In this document: piece after piece, positions 48,497 to 56,943 of the stretch
Layout: each line of letters begins with the position of its first letter
Position numbering within the stretch: position 1 is the stretch's first letter
DNA from: Polyangia bacterium
Lineage (GTDB): Bacteria > Myxococcota_A > Polyangia > Nannocystales > Nannocystaceae
Assembly (NCBI GenBank): GCA_030430565.1
Contig: JAUIKS010000023.1
Location: 62,001-126,000, forward strand
Length of the DNA: 64,000 nucleotides
Reading direction: 5' to 3'
The notes under the pieces: model-generated
Told to the model about the DNA's origin: nothing
Databases searched by the model: none
What the model saw: the letters and a program-made list of their open reading frames with translations, nothing else
Position numbers and translations under genes: made by a program

Positions 48497-50446
48497 CTAC
48501 TTCTTCTTTTTCTTCTTGCCGTCGTCCTCGCCGAACTCCGGGTCGAGGCCCTCGAGCGTGCGCTGGAGGTTGGTCCGCAGGCACGCGAAGCAGTCGGTCT
48601 TGTTGAACACGTTGCCGCAGCGGTTCTTGGGGAAGTCGTAGAGGCGCATCAGCGCCGGGATGACGCGCGCGTCACCGAGCTCGGCCATCTCGAGGATCAC
48701 CTCGTCCTTGTCGGCGCACTTGCGCTTCGACTCGAGCTGCGCGCTGAGGCGGGCGTAGCTCGGCACCTCGTCCTCTTCGAAATCCTCGAGGATCGCCTTG
48801 GCCGCCTTCTTGCGCTTGCTGCGGCTCTTGGTCTCCATCATCGTCTCGATCTGCGCGGCCAGCTCGGGTGAGGGCGCTGGCTCGGGCTTGTCGGACTTCG
48901 TCTCCGCAGGCTTCTTCGCGTCCGACGCGGGCTTGTCGCCCGAGTCTGACGGGCCATCCTCACCCCCCGCGTCCGCGGCGTCGGGCTCGCCTTCTTCTTC
49001 GCCGCCGCCGCCGAGGCGCGAGATGACGCAGACCGAGAACAGCAGCAGCAGCAGCGCGCCGATCCCGACGTAGAGGCTCTTGCGCCCGGGCTTGCCCTCG
49101 CGCAGCTCCTCGACCGCGTCCAGGGTCGTCGTGCGCACCGTCGCGAGCACCGGGTCCGCGTGGGTCCGCAGCGACTCGGCGCCGGTCATCAGGGACTCAG
49201 CGAGGGTGCGCAGGCCGGCTCCGCGGGCGCCCTCCACCTGATTCGCGATCGAGACGCCCGCGAGGCTCCCGCCGGCGATCGACATGCGCTTGAGCGTCGT
49301 GCGGATGTCTGCGGCGGCCTCGAGGCGATCGTCGGTCTGGCGCGCGAGCATCCTGGAGATCAGCGTCGAGAGCTCGCCGGGCGCGCCGGGGACGATCGTC
49401 GTGATCGCGGGCGGCTCCTCGGTCAGCTGCATCGAGAACAGCGAGGTCAGGTCGTTCGCCAGCCACAGGCGGCGACCGGCGATGCACTCCCACAGGATCA
49501 CGCCGAGCGCGTAGATGTCTGTTCGGACATCTACCTCGGCGCCCATCGCCTGCTCGGGCGACATGTAGCCCGGCGTGCCGATGACCGTGCCGACGCGCGT
49601 CAGCGATCCTTGCTGGGTGTTGTCGGGGCCGTCGCCCTCGACGATCCGCGCGATCCCGAAGTCGAGGACGTGCGCCATGTACTTGCCGTCGTCGCGGGTC
49701 TCGATCAGCACGTTGTCCGGCTTGAGGTCGCGGTGGACGATGCCGCGCGCGTGCGCGACCGTCATCGCGTCGGCGATCTGCGAGCACACGTCGCAGGCGA
49801 CCGGCCAGGACATCGCGCCGCGGTTCAGCACCTCGTCGAGGCTCTCGCCGCGGACCAGCTGGATCACGAGATAGGCGCCGCCGTCGTCGGGCAGCTGGCC
49901 GTAGTCGAGCGCGCTGACGATGTGCGGGTGCTCGAGCTGGGCCGTGACCATGGCCTCGCGTTCGAAGCGGCCCATGATGTCTTGGTGCCCCAGAAACTCG
50001 GCGCGGATCGTCTTAAACGCCACCTCCTTGTGGAGCTTGAGGTGCTCGGCGACGTAGACCGCCCCCATCCCGCCCTCGCCGAGCAGGCGGATGATCCGGT
50101 AGCGCTCGTCGATCTCCTTGCCGATCAGCTCGGCGGTCGCGGCGTTCATGGACGCCGCCGGGTCCGCGCCCGCGCCGGGATCCGTGGCCTCGTCGCCCGG
50201 GCTCGCGATCACGGTGCCAGCCGCGGTGATCTCCTGCTCTCGCGCCGGCGCGACCCGGGTCGCGAAGGTCGCGATGTTCTCGGCGGGCGCCCTCGGCTGC
50301 GACTGCGCAGGCTGCTTCGCTGGCTGTTTCGCGGGCTGTTTCGCTGGCTCCGCCGGCTCCTGCGCTGGCGGGGACGGCTCCAGCTCCGTCGACTCCGGCG
50401 TCTCCGCCTCGGCCGCGCGCTCGGGCCCCGGATCGGGCAGCTCCAT
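48497..50446 (-). CDS. Eukaryotic-type Ser/Thr protein kinase, membrane-anchored
   Basis: 649 residues from ATG 50446; longer in-frame starts to 50575 exist. A Pro/Gln/Ala linker with three KQPA units (~36-48) precedes the kinase domain (~112-380): Gly loop LLGEGGMGAVYVA, Lys145 in EVAFKTI, HRDLKPDN with Asp240, DFG with Asp262, and the activation end GTPGYMSPEQA. Then a linker and one membrane helix (LYVGIGALLLLLFSVCVISRL, ~500). The outer part is acidic (EEEGEPDAADAGGEDGPSD), then has a helical HEAT-like region with Cys residues (NRCGNVFNKTDCFACL), ending in KKKKKK. All catalytic residues are intact. Such kinases are abundant in myxobacteria. Its signal and targets are unknown. Confidence 0.92.
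   Translation of the reverse strand: MELPDPGPERAAEAETPESTELEPSPPAQEPAEPAKQPAKQPAKQPAQSQPRAPAENIATFATRVAPAREQEITAAGTVIASPGDEATDPGAGADPAASMNAATAELIGKEIDERYRIIRLLGEGGMGAVYVAEHLKLHKEVAFKTIRAEFLGHQDIMGRFEREAMVTAQLEHPHIVSALDYGQLPDDGGAYLVIQLVRGESLDEVLNRGAMSWPVACDVCSQIADAMTVAHARGIVHRDLKPDNVLIETRDDGKYMAHVLDFGIARIVEGDGPDNTQQGSLTRVGTVIGTPGYMSPEQAMGAEVDVRTDIYALGVILWECIAGRRLWLANDLTSLFSMQLTEEPPAITTIVPGAPGELSTLISRMLARQTDDRLEAAADIRTTLKRMSIAGGSLAGVSIANQVEGARGAGLRTLAESLMTGAESLRTHADPVLATVRTTTLDAVEELREGKPGRKSLYVGIGALLLLLFSVCVISRLGGGGEEEGEPDAADAGGEDGPSDSGDKPASDAKKPAETKSDKPEPAPSPELAAQIETMMETKSRSKRKKAAKAILEDFEEDEVPSYARLSAQLESKRKCADKDEVILEMAELGDARVIPALMRLYDFPKNRCGNVFNKTDCFACLRTNLQRTLEGLDPEFGEDDGKKKKKK
50310..50345 (-). 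repeat. Three 12-bp units encoding KQPA in the kinase linker
   Basis: The plus-strand unit ggctgtttcgc(t/g) repeats three times with one substitution, in frame with the proline-rich linker before the kinase domain. Confidence 0.85.
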
Positions 50447-50602
50447 CGGGCGCGAGGATACCACCGCCGCCGCCGCTGAGACCGCGCGCGGGATCGCGCT
50501 GACGTCGTCTTGTGAACCTGGTCGTTCAGACTGATCGCGTGGGTCCACGACTGGATGGACTCCACGCGTCGCCACCGCTCCAGCGAGCGGGTGAGCGCGG
50601 GT

Positions 50603-51790
50603 CTAAAACCGCCCGCTGACGCCGAAGCTGAAGCCGTGGGTGCGCGCGCCTTGCTGCATCGGCGCGACGCCGAAGCCGAGCTGCTGCACGCCCGCGCGCG
50701 ACGCCCGATCCGGCGGCTCAGAGTCCCGCGCTCGCACCGCCTTTAACTCCTTGCGCGCGCGCAGGGCGTTGACCGAGAACAGCACCGTCGAGAGCAAGCC
50801 CGCGGCCGCCGGCCAGACCGTGTGCCCGGGGTAATCGAGGGCCTCGACCTTGCCGACATCCGCGACGAGCCACATCCCGAGGCCCGCGACGGACACGGCG
50901 TACAGACCCCAGCCGGTCCAGCGAGCCCAGCCGATGCCGGAGACCCGCAGGTCCCAGGCCGCGCTGCGACCCGCCGCCCAGACCATCGGCGGCGGGGCCA
51001 GGATCAGCAAGAGCCCCGGCACGAACTGATACGGCGCCATGTCGACGGCCTCGTAGGTCGCCGCGAACGCGGTCCCGAGGGTCGCGAGCGCGAGCCCGGC
51101 GCCGACGCCGGCGCGCGCCCACTCTTTCTTGGGGATGATGCTCTTCTCGTCGCACTCCCACGAGTTCTCGTGGAGCGCTGAGATCGCGGAGCGCTTGACG
51201 TGCTTTCGCCCGCCCTTGATGTCCTCGTAGAACACCTCGTCGGTCGTGACCTCGACGACGTAGACGCAGACGCGCTGACCGGAGTTGAGCTGCATGAGCA
51301 CGGTCGAGGGGACGAGCTCACGCCACAGCTGATCGTTGATCGGCGCGTGGTGGTAGCGCGGCCGCGTGCCGCGGTCCGGGCCGCGGCTGCTCTTCGCGCC
51401 AGGCTCCGCCTTGACCACGACCGCCGGTGTCGCCGGCGCGCGCGCCGGGCGAGGACCCACCGGCTGCGTCGTCGGCTGCGGCTGCGGCTGCGGCTGCGTC
51501 GCCGCGGGCTGCGTTTGAGTCGCTGGCTGCTGCGCCGTCGGCTGCGCCGTCGGCTGCTGCGCCGTCGGTTGCTGCGCCGTCGGTTGCGGTTGCGGCTGCG
51601 ACGAGGGGCGCTGCGCGGTCGGTTGCGCCGCGCTTGGTTGCGGCGCCGGTTGAGCCGCCGGCTGCTCAGAGGGCTGGGCGAGAACGACGGGCGACTGCGC
51701 GAGGACGACGGCGCCCGTGAGCCCCGCGACGAGCCGAGAAAGCGCTCGTCGGCCCCGGCGCTGCTCATCAGAAGAACGGTGTGCGCTCAC
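50603..51790 (-). CDS. Exported membrane protein with long Gln/Pro/Ala/Thr repeat region
   Basis: 395 residues. A signal-like N-terminus (SRLVAGLTGAVVLAQSPVVLAQ) is followed by ~80 residues of irregular repeats (QPTAQQPTAQQPTAQPTAQQ, QPQPQPQP). A folded part (~150-230) contains LMQLNSGQRVCVYVVEVTTDEVFYED, perhaps an OB/SH3-like small domain. Then three or four membrane helices (GVGAGLALATLGTAFAATYE, FVPGLLLILAPPPMVWAA, TGWGLYAVSVAGLGMWLV, AAGLLSTVLFSVNALRA). It ends in GFSFGVSGRF, a C-terminal Phe as in outer-membrane proteins, though the rest is helical. Function unknown; it follows the kinase gene region codirectionally, with 156 bp between. Confidence 0.75.
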   Translation of the reverse strand: MSAHRSSDEQRRGRRALSRLVAGLTGAVVLAQSPVVLAQPSEQPAAQPAPQPSAAQPTAQRPSSQPQPQPTAQQPTAQQPTAQPTAQQPATQTQPAATQPQPQPQPTTQPVGPRPARAPATPAVVVKAEPGAKSSRGPDRGTRPRYHHAPINDQLWRELVPSTVLMQLNSGQRVCVYVVEVTTDEVFYEDIKGGRKHVKRSAISALHENSWECDEKSIIPKKEWARAGVGAGLALATLGTAFAATYEAVDMAPYQFVPGLLLILAPPPMVWAAGRSAAWDLRVSGIGWARWTGWGLYAVSVAGLGMWLVADVGKVEALDYPGHTVWPAAAGLLSTVLFSVNALRARKELKAVRARDSEPPDRASRAGVQQLGFGVAPMQQGARTHGFSFGVSGRF

Positions 51791-51894
51791 GGCCGCGAGT
51801 CTACACGCTTCGCGGGTCGATACCGCACCGGTCTTCCGAGTTGCCGCCGGTCTGTGACGCAGCTCCTGCGGCGACGCGCGACGAGACGTGCACG

Positions 51895-51938
51895 AGAGGA
51901 GCTATGAGAGGAGCTATGAGAGGAGCTATGAGAGGAGC
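51895..51938. repeat. 12-bp tandem repeat AGAGGAGCTATG, 3.7 copies, spanning the murF stop
   Basis: Three perfect units plus an 8-bp partial. On the minus strand each unit carries TAG in the murF frame, so murF ends in the first unit it reaches (stop 51926-51928) whatever the copy number. Confidence 0.95.
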
Positions 51939-53344
51939 GCCGCGACGACCCGCTCGAGCGCTATCCCGCGGCTGCCTTTGACGAGCACGACCCCGCGCCC
52001 CTGGCTCGCGCGCGGCTCCAGGAGGCCGCACACCCGCAGCGCGGCGGCGCGGCAGCCCTCGGCGTCGAGCTGGTCGCCGAGATGCTCGGCGGCGCCGCCC
52101 GCTGAGCGCGCCCCCGCGACCGTGGCCCGCGAACGCGGACCGACCCCCAGGACCGTGAGCCCGAGCCGCGCGGCCCGCTCGCCGAGCTCACGATGGAAGC
52201 GCTCCTCGTCGGGCCCGAGCTCCAGCATGTCCCCAAGCACAGCGATCCGCGCCCCTGCGGGCTCGACCGCCGCCGCGCTCGCGAGCGCGACCTCCATCGA
52301 GCCGGGGTTGGCGTTGTAGCAGTCCGCGATGATCAAGTGCCCGCGCGCGAGCTCGTGGACGCGACCGCGATCGCCGACTGGCTCAAAGTCCGCGAGCGCG
52401 CGCAGCATCGGCGTCAGCGGCAGACCGTGCTCGAGGCCGACGGCGAGCGCCGCCGCGGCGTTGCGCAGGTTGTGGGCGCCGAACAATTGCAGCTCGAGCT
52501 CGACGTCCGCGTCGAGCCCGTCGACCCGCAGGGCTCCCCGGGTCGTGCGGCCGAGCTGCGTCGAGGTGACCTCGACCTTGGCGGGCTTGGTCCAATCTTC
52601 GCTGCTCCTCGCAAAGTGAACCACGCGCACGTCACCGCCCGCGACGTGCGGATGAAGCAGCGGCTCGTCGCCAGGGATAAACACCGCGCCGCCGGGCGCG
52701 ACGTGGGCGACGACCTCGGCCTCGGCGGCCGCGATCGCCTCGATCGAGCCCATGAACTCGAGATGCTCGACGGCCACGCTGGTGATGACCGCGGCGGTCG
52801 GGCGCACGACGCTCGCGAGCGTGTCGACCTCGCCCGGCGCGTTCATGCCGATCTCGATGACCATGGCGTCGGGCTCCTCGGGCCCGTTGACCAGGGTCAT
52901 CGGCACGCCGATGTTGTTGTTGAAGTTGCCCCGCGTGCACAGGACCCGCGAGAACCCGCCCGTGCAGGCCAGGGCCGCGGCGACCATGCCGCGGGTGGTG
53001 GTCTTGCCGTTGCTGCCGGTGATCGCGATCACCGGCCCGGTGCATTGCTCGCGCGCGTCGCTCGCCAGCGCGGTGAAGGCCGCGAGCGTATCCGCGACCT
53101 CGACGACGCCACACTCGTCGCCTGCGGGCAGCGGGCGCCCCGGGGTCTGCAGGACCGCGGCCGCGCCGGCGCGGATGGCCGTGGGGATGTAGTCGTGGCC
53201 GTCCCGCGCCCCGATGATGGGCACGAACAGCCCCCCCGGCCGCGGCGTGCGGGAGTCAAAGAAGGCGCCCTCGATCGGGCGGCTCGTGGCCCGCAGGACG
53301 CGGCCCCCGGTGATCGCGGCCAGCCTCTCGACGCTCCAGCGCAC
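51926..53344 (-). CDS. murF: UDP-MurNAc-tripeptide D-alanyl-D-alanine ligase
   Basis: 472 residues from GTG 53344, the only start after an in-frame stop upstream. It adds D-Ala-D-Ala to UDP-MurNAc-tripeptide. The ATP loop is AITGSNGKTTTRGM, with NFNNNIGVPMTL, EIGMNAPGEV, ITSVAVEHLEFMGS, FGAHNLRNAAAALA and ADCYNANPGSM completing the Mur ligase set. The order murE-murF-mraY-murD is canonical, but here murF is on the opposite strand to its partners, so an inversion has occurred. Its C-terminus (RVVAALLS) is encoded by the edge of a 12-bp tandem repeat. Confidence 0.95.
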   Translation of the reverse strand: MRWSVERLAAITGGRVLRATSRPIEGAFFDSRTPRPGGLFVPIIGARDGHDYIPTAIRAGAAAVLQTPGRPLPAGDECGVVEVADTLAAFTALASDAREQCTGPVIAITGSNGKTTTRGMVAAALACTGGFSRVLCTRGNFNNNIGVPMTLVNGPEEPDAMVIEIGMNAPGEVDTLASVVRPTAAVITSVAVEHLEFMGSIEAIAAAEAEVVAHVAPGGAVFIPGDEPLLHPHVAGGDVRVVHFARSSEDWTKPAKVEVTSTQLGRTTRGALRVDGLDADVELELQLFGAHNLRNAAAALAVGLEHGLPLTPMLRALADFEPVGDRGRVHELARGHLIIADCYNANPGSMEVALASAAAVEPAGARIAVLGDMLELGPDEERFHRELGERAARLGLTVLGVGPRSRATVAGARSAGGAAEHLGDQLDAEGCRAAALRVCGLLEPRASQGRGVVLVKGSRGIALERVVAALLS

Positions 53345-53430
53345 CGAGTCGATGTATCAAAGCCGGCTGCGGAGGTGAAATTTGCGACGCGCGCTCGCCC
53401 TCCCACCTCCCGATACATGACCCAAGAACC

Positions 53431-53442
53431 ATCTATATAGAT
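53431..53442. promoter_or_regulatory. AT-rich palindrome ATCTATATAGAT between murF and HNH gene
   Basis: A perfect 12-bp palindrome in the 194-bp divergent region, unusually AT-rich for this genome. A GATGTATC / GATACAT pair (53351-53358, 53412-53418) lies beside it. Probable promoter region for one or both genes; an operator role is a guess. Confidence 0.4.
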
Positions 53443-53538
53443 TGTTCAAAAGCCCTCCGCAGCGGCGGCGCGCGACCACGAGCGCGACACCGCGCCGTCA
53501 CGTGCGAGCCGCGGATTGCGTGGTAGCCTTCCGCCACA

Positions 53539-54054
53539 GTGGGCTTGGACCAAAAAACGCTGGTGCTGACCCAGGGCTACCAGCCCCACACGATCACGCC
53601 GTGGCAGCGCGCGCTGTGCATGAGCCTGCTCGAGAAGGTCGAGGTCCTGGAGAACTACGCGCGCTGCGTCCACACCGTCTCGACGGCCTTCCCGGTCCCG
53701 GCGGTCGTCCGCCTGCTCAAGCACTATCGCCCGCGCCCGCACGGCGTGCGGTTCTCGCGCCAAAACGTCTACCTCCGCGATGACCACGAGTGCCAGTACT
53801 GCGGCAAGCAGTGCTCGCATTCAGAGCTGACGCTCGACCACGTGGTCCCGCGCGTGGCCGGCGGGACCACCCAGTGGAACAACGTCGTCGCCTGCTGCAA
53901 AGACTGCAACCGGCGCAAGGGCGGCCGCACGCCCGAGCAGGCCGGCCTGCCCCTGCGCAAGCGGCCCGCCCGCCCGCACTGGAACCCGATGTCCTTCGCT
54001 TACCGGCTGCCCCAGCGCGTGCCTGACGCGTGGCGCGGCTGGATTTTCGAGTAG
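53539..54054 (+). CDS. HNH endonuclease family protein
   Basis: 171 residues from GTG 53539. The HNH core is at residues ~84-140: CQYCG (first zinc Cys pair), LTLDHVVPRVAGG (catalytic His), WNNVVACCKDCNRRKGG (Asn/His position and second Cys pair). The N-terminal half (KTLVLTQGYQPHTITPWQRAL) is the conserved lead of a large bacterial HNH family whose members often stand alone and are not part of restriction or phage systems. A DNA or RNA repair or processing role is possible. It is inserted in the dcw cluster between murF and mraY, reading towards mraY. Confidence 0.9.
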   Translation: MGLDQKTLVLTQGYQPHTITPWQRALCMSLLEKVEVLENYARCVHTVSTAFPVPAVVRLLKHYRPRPHGVRFSRQNVYLRDDHECQYCGKQCSHSELTLDHVVPRVAGGTTQWNNVVACCKDCNRRKGGRTPEQAGLPLRKRPARPHWNPMSFAYRLPQRVPDAWRGWIFE

Positions 54055-54147
54055 GCGCGGCGCGTATCCGGGTGCAGCCAGCGCCGCGATAGACAATTTT
54101 GCGTCGCGGGCCGCTTGTGTGTCACTTGTAGTCGACGAGGCCGGGGA

Positions 54148-55344
54148 TTGCTTTATCAACTGCTCTTCTCTCTCCACGATCAGGTCTCCTGGCTGTCGTG
54201 GCTCAATGTCCTCCGCTACACGTCGACGCGCATCATCGCCTCGACGATGACGGCGCTGCTGCTCTCGCTGATCCTGTACCCGTGGTTCATCCGCACGCTG
54301 CAGCGGATCCAGCTCGGTCAGGTCGTCCGCGATGACGGGCCCGAGTCGCATTTTTCAAAGCGCGGCACGCCGACCATGGGCGGCAGCCTGATCCTGTTCT
54401 GCCTGATCATCCCGACCGTCGCCTGGTCGGACATGAACAACCCCTTCGTGGTGCTCGCCACGCTCGTGACCGCCGGCACCGGCGTGATCGGCTTCATCGA
54501 CGACGCGATGAAGGTCAAGCGCAAGAGCTCCGGCGGGATGCCGGGCAAGGTCAAGTTTTTGCTGCAGATCCTGATCTCGGCGCTGACCTGCTGGTTCTTG
54601 TTCGACTTCCAGCTCGCGGACGTGTTCGACAGCTGCTCGTGGTGGATGACGCAGAAGTGCAGCGTAGCGCCGGCCGCCGACGTCTCGGGCGTGATCCCGG
54701 CGAACATCCGCTACCGGCTCGCGTTCCCGCTGATCTCGTTCTACGAGCGCGCGCCGTACCTGCCCATGGCGATCTACTTCGGCTTCGCCGTGTTCGTGAT
54801 CGTCGCGTTCTCCAACGCGGTCAACCTGACCGACGGCCTCGACGGCCTGGCGATCGGCCCGGTGATCTTCACCTCGGGCACCTTCCTGCTGCTCACCTAC
54901 CTCGCGGGCACGCTGATCGCCGGCTTCGACATCGCGCGCTACCTCAACATCGCGCACATCCCCGGGGTCGGGGAGCTCTCGATCTACTGCGGCGCGCTGG
55001 TCGGCGCCGGGGTCGGCTTCCTCTGGTACAACACCTTCCCGGCCAGCGTGTTCATGGGCGACGTCGGCTCGCTCCCGCTGGGCGCCGGCCTCGGCTTCCT
55101 CGCGGTCGCGTCGAAGAACGAGTTCACGCTCGTCATCGTCGGCGGGATCTTCGTGCTCGAGACCGTCAGCGTGGTGGTCCAGGTCGTCAGCTTCAAGCTG
55201 ACCGGCAAGCGCGTGTTCCGGATGGCGCCGATTCACCACCACTTCGAACTCAAGGGCTGGAGCGAGCCCAAGGTCGTGGTCCGCTTCTGGATCATCAGCT
55301 TCGTGCTCGCGCTGATCGGCCTTGCCACCCTCAAGCTGCGGTGA
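54148..55344 (+). CDS. mraY: Phospho-N-acetylmuramoyl-pentapeptide transferase
   Basis: 398 residues from TTG 54148; a TTG at 54115 would add 11. It transfers phospho-MurNAc-pentapeptide to undecaprenyl phosphate, making lipid I in the inner membrane. Ten membrane helices are expected. Family blocks are exact: VVRDDGPESHFSKRGTPTMGG, GFIDDAMKV, NAVNLTDGLDGLAIGP, FMGDVGSLPLGAGLG, and RMAPIHHHFELKGW. It shares the plus strand with murD, 3 bp downstream, so they are one operon. The start is inferred from similarity to other MraY N-termini rather than from a good ribosome binding site. Confidence 0.97.
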   Translation: MLYQLLFSLHDQVSWLSWLNVLRYTSTRIIASTMTALLLSLILYPWFIRTLQRIQLGQVVRDDGPESHFSKRGTPTMGGSLILFCLIIPTVAWSDMNNPFVVLATLVTAGTGVIGFIDDAMKVKRKSSGGMPGKVKFLLQILISALTCWFLFDFQLADVFDSCSWWMTQKCSVAPAADVSGVIPANIRYRLAFPLISFYERAPYLPMAIYFGFAVFVIVAFSNAVNLTDGLDGLAIGPVIFTSGTFLLLTYLAGTLIAGFDIARYLNIAHIPGVGELSIYCGALVGAGVGFLWYNTFPASVFMGDVGSLPLGAGLGFLAVASKNEFTLVIVGGIFVLETVSVVVQVVSFKLTGKRVFRMAPIHHHFELKGWSEPKVVVRFWIISFVLALIGLATLKLR

Positions 55345-55347
55345 CAC

Positions 55348-56808
55348 GTGGAGCACAACGCGGCCCCTGATACGCCCCTCCTGCCGCCTTGGCGGCGCGC
55401 GCTCGTCATCGGCCTCGGGCGCAGCGGCGTCGCGGCGGCGCGGCTGCTCGCGGCCGCCGGGGTCCACGTCCGCGCCTACGACCAACGGCCGCACACCGCC
55501 GCCGCGCCGCACCCCGGCGTGGCCACGCTGCCCGCGGGCTGCGAGCTGTTTCTGGGCGAGGATGAGGTGCCCCGCGCGGCCCTCGAGGGCGTCGACGCGC
55601 TGATCCTCAGCCCCGGGGTGCCGCCAACGCCGATCCTCGCGCGACAGCGCGCGCTCGCGCCGAAGGCCGCGATCCTCGGGGAGCTGAGCCTGGCGCTGCG
55701 CGCCGTCCAATCGCGCTGGCGCGGGATCAAGACCGCGTTGATCACCGGGACCAACGGCAAGAGCACGGTCACCGCCATGACCGGCGCGCTGCTGACCGCC
55801 GCCGGCGGCCGACCGTTCACCGGCGGCAACCTCGGGACCCCGCTGTCCGAGGCGGTGCTCGCCGCGCTCGACGGATCCGCGCCCCCGGACGCGCTCGTGC
55901 TGGAGTGCTCGAGCTACCAGCTCGAGACGATCTCGGGGGCGTTCCCGGTCGATGTCGCCATGGTCCTCAACGTCACGCCGGACCATCTGAGCCGCTACGA
56001 CTCGATGCAGCACTACGCCGAGACCAAGGCGCGCGTGTTCTTGGGGCTCAAGCCGGCCGGGCTCGCGCTGCTCGAGTCCCGCGACGACTGGACCGCGCAC
56101 CTCCGCGCCTGGGTCCCCGAGGGCGCGCGGCTCGTGCTCGTCGATCCGGCCCCGGGGACCGAGACCGCGAGCGCCGGGGCGCACGCGCGAATCCTCGGTG
56201 AGGAGGGGCCCGGCCACGGGCTCCAGCTCCCCGGCGGCGAGCAGTACCCGCGCGCGGCGCTGCGGCTCGCCGGGCGCCACAACAGCAAAAACGCGCTCTT
56301 CGCACTGGCCGCGGCCCGCCATCTCGGCGCCTCGCCAGAGGCCTGCCTCCAAGGGCTGCGCGACTTCGCGGGCCTCCCGCACCGCATGGAGCCAATCGGC
56401 ACGCGCGACGGGGTGGTGTTCTTTAATGACTCCAAGGCGACCAACATGGCGAGCGTGATCGCCAGCCTCGACGGCTTCGACCGCCCGTTCGTCCTGATCG
56501 CCGGCGGACGGCCCAAGGGCGATGATCTCACCCCGCTGCGCGGGCTGCTCGCCGCGCAGGGTCGCGGCCTCGTGGCGATCGGCGAGGCGGCCTCGGCCGT
56601 GCTCGCGGCCACGGGCGACGTGGTGCCCACGGCCCGCGCGGAGACCATGGCCCAGGCGGTCGAGCGCGCGCGCGAGCTGGCCCGCCCCGGGGACGCGGTG
56701 ATCCTGTCCCCGGCCTGCGCCAGCTTTGACTGGTACCCGAGCTACGCGCACCGCGGACGGGACTTCTGCGACATCGTCCGCGCGCTCGAGCGCTCGCCCG
56801 GCGCCTGA
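55348..56808 (+). CDS. murD: UDP-MurNAc-L-alanine:D-glutamate ligase
   Basis: 486 residues from GTG 55348. It adds D-Glu to UDP-MurNAc-L-Ala. An N-terminal Rossmann fold (ALVIGLGRSGVAAARLLAAAG) binds the UDP part, ILSPGVPP follows, and the ATP loop is ITGTNGKSTVTAMT. LECSSYQLETI, LNVTPDHLSRYDSM and the C-terminal LPHRMEPIGTRDGVVFFNDSKATN and LSPACASFDWY are all MurD hallmarks. It follows mraY by 3 bp. ftsW and murG, which normally come next, are absent; a membrane glycosyltransferase gene follows instead. Confidence 0.97.
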   Translation: MEHNAAPDTPLLPPWRRALVIGLGRSGVAAARLLAAAGVHVRAYDQRPHTAAAPHPGVATLPAGCELFLGEDEVPRAALEGVDALILSPGVPPTPILARQRALAPKAAILGELSLALRAVQSRWRGIKTALITGTNGKSTVTAMTGALLTAAGGRPFTGGNLGTPLSEAVLAALDGSAPPDALVLECSSYQLETISGAFPVDVAMVLNVTPDHLSRYDSMQHYAETKARVFLGLKPAGLALLESRDDWTAHLRAWVPEGARLVLVDPAPGTETASAGAHARILGEEGPGHGLQLPGGEQYPRAALRLAGRHNSKNALFALAAARHLGASPEACLQGLRDFAGLPHRMEPIGTRDGVVFFNDSKATNMASVIASLDGFDRPFVLIAGGRPKGDDLTPLRGLLAAQGRGLVAIGEAASAVLAATGDVVPTARAETMAQAVERARELARPGDAVILSPACASFDWYPSYAHRGRDFCDIVRALERSPGA

Positions 56809-56943
56809 GCGCCTCGCCGCGGCTGGTTCGTCATCCGCGCTACCGAGACGCCCGCGGACTATGTATCTTCCTCGAAGCTCCACAGCGAGGCGGCGCCACG
56901 CCGCCGCGCGCTGTCGGCCCACCTCCCCGGATCCTGTCGCGGC

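Noticed and set aside
54355..56922. 855-codon minus-strand frame opposite mraY and murD
   Set aside because: mraY and murD have full motif sets on the other strand; this frame has only biased composition.
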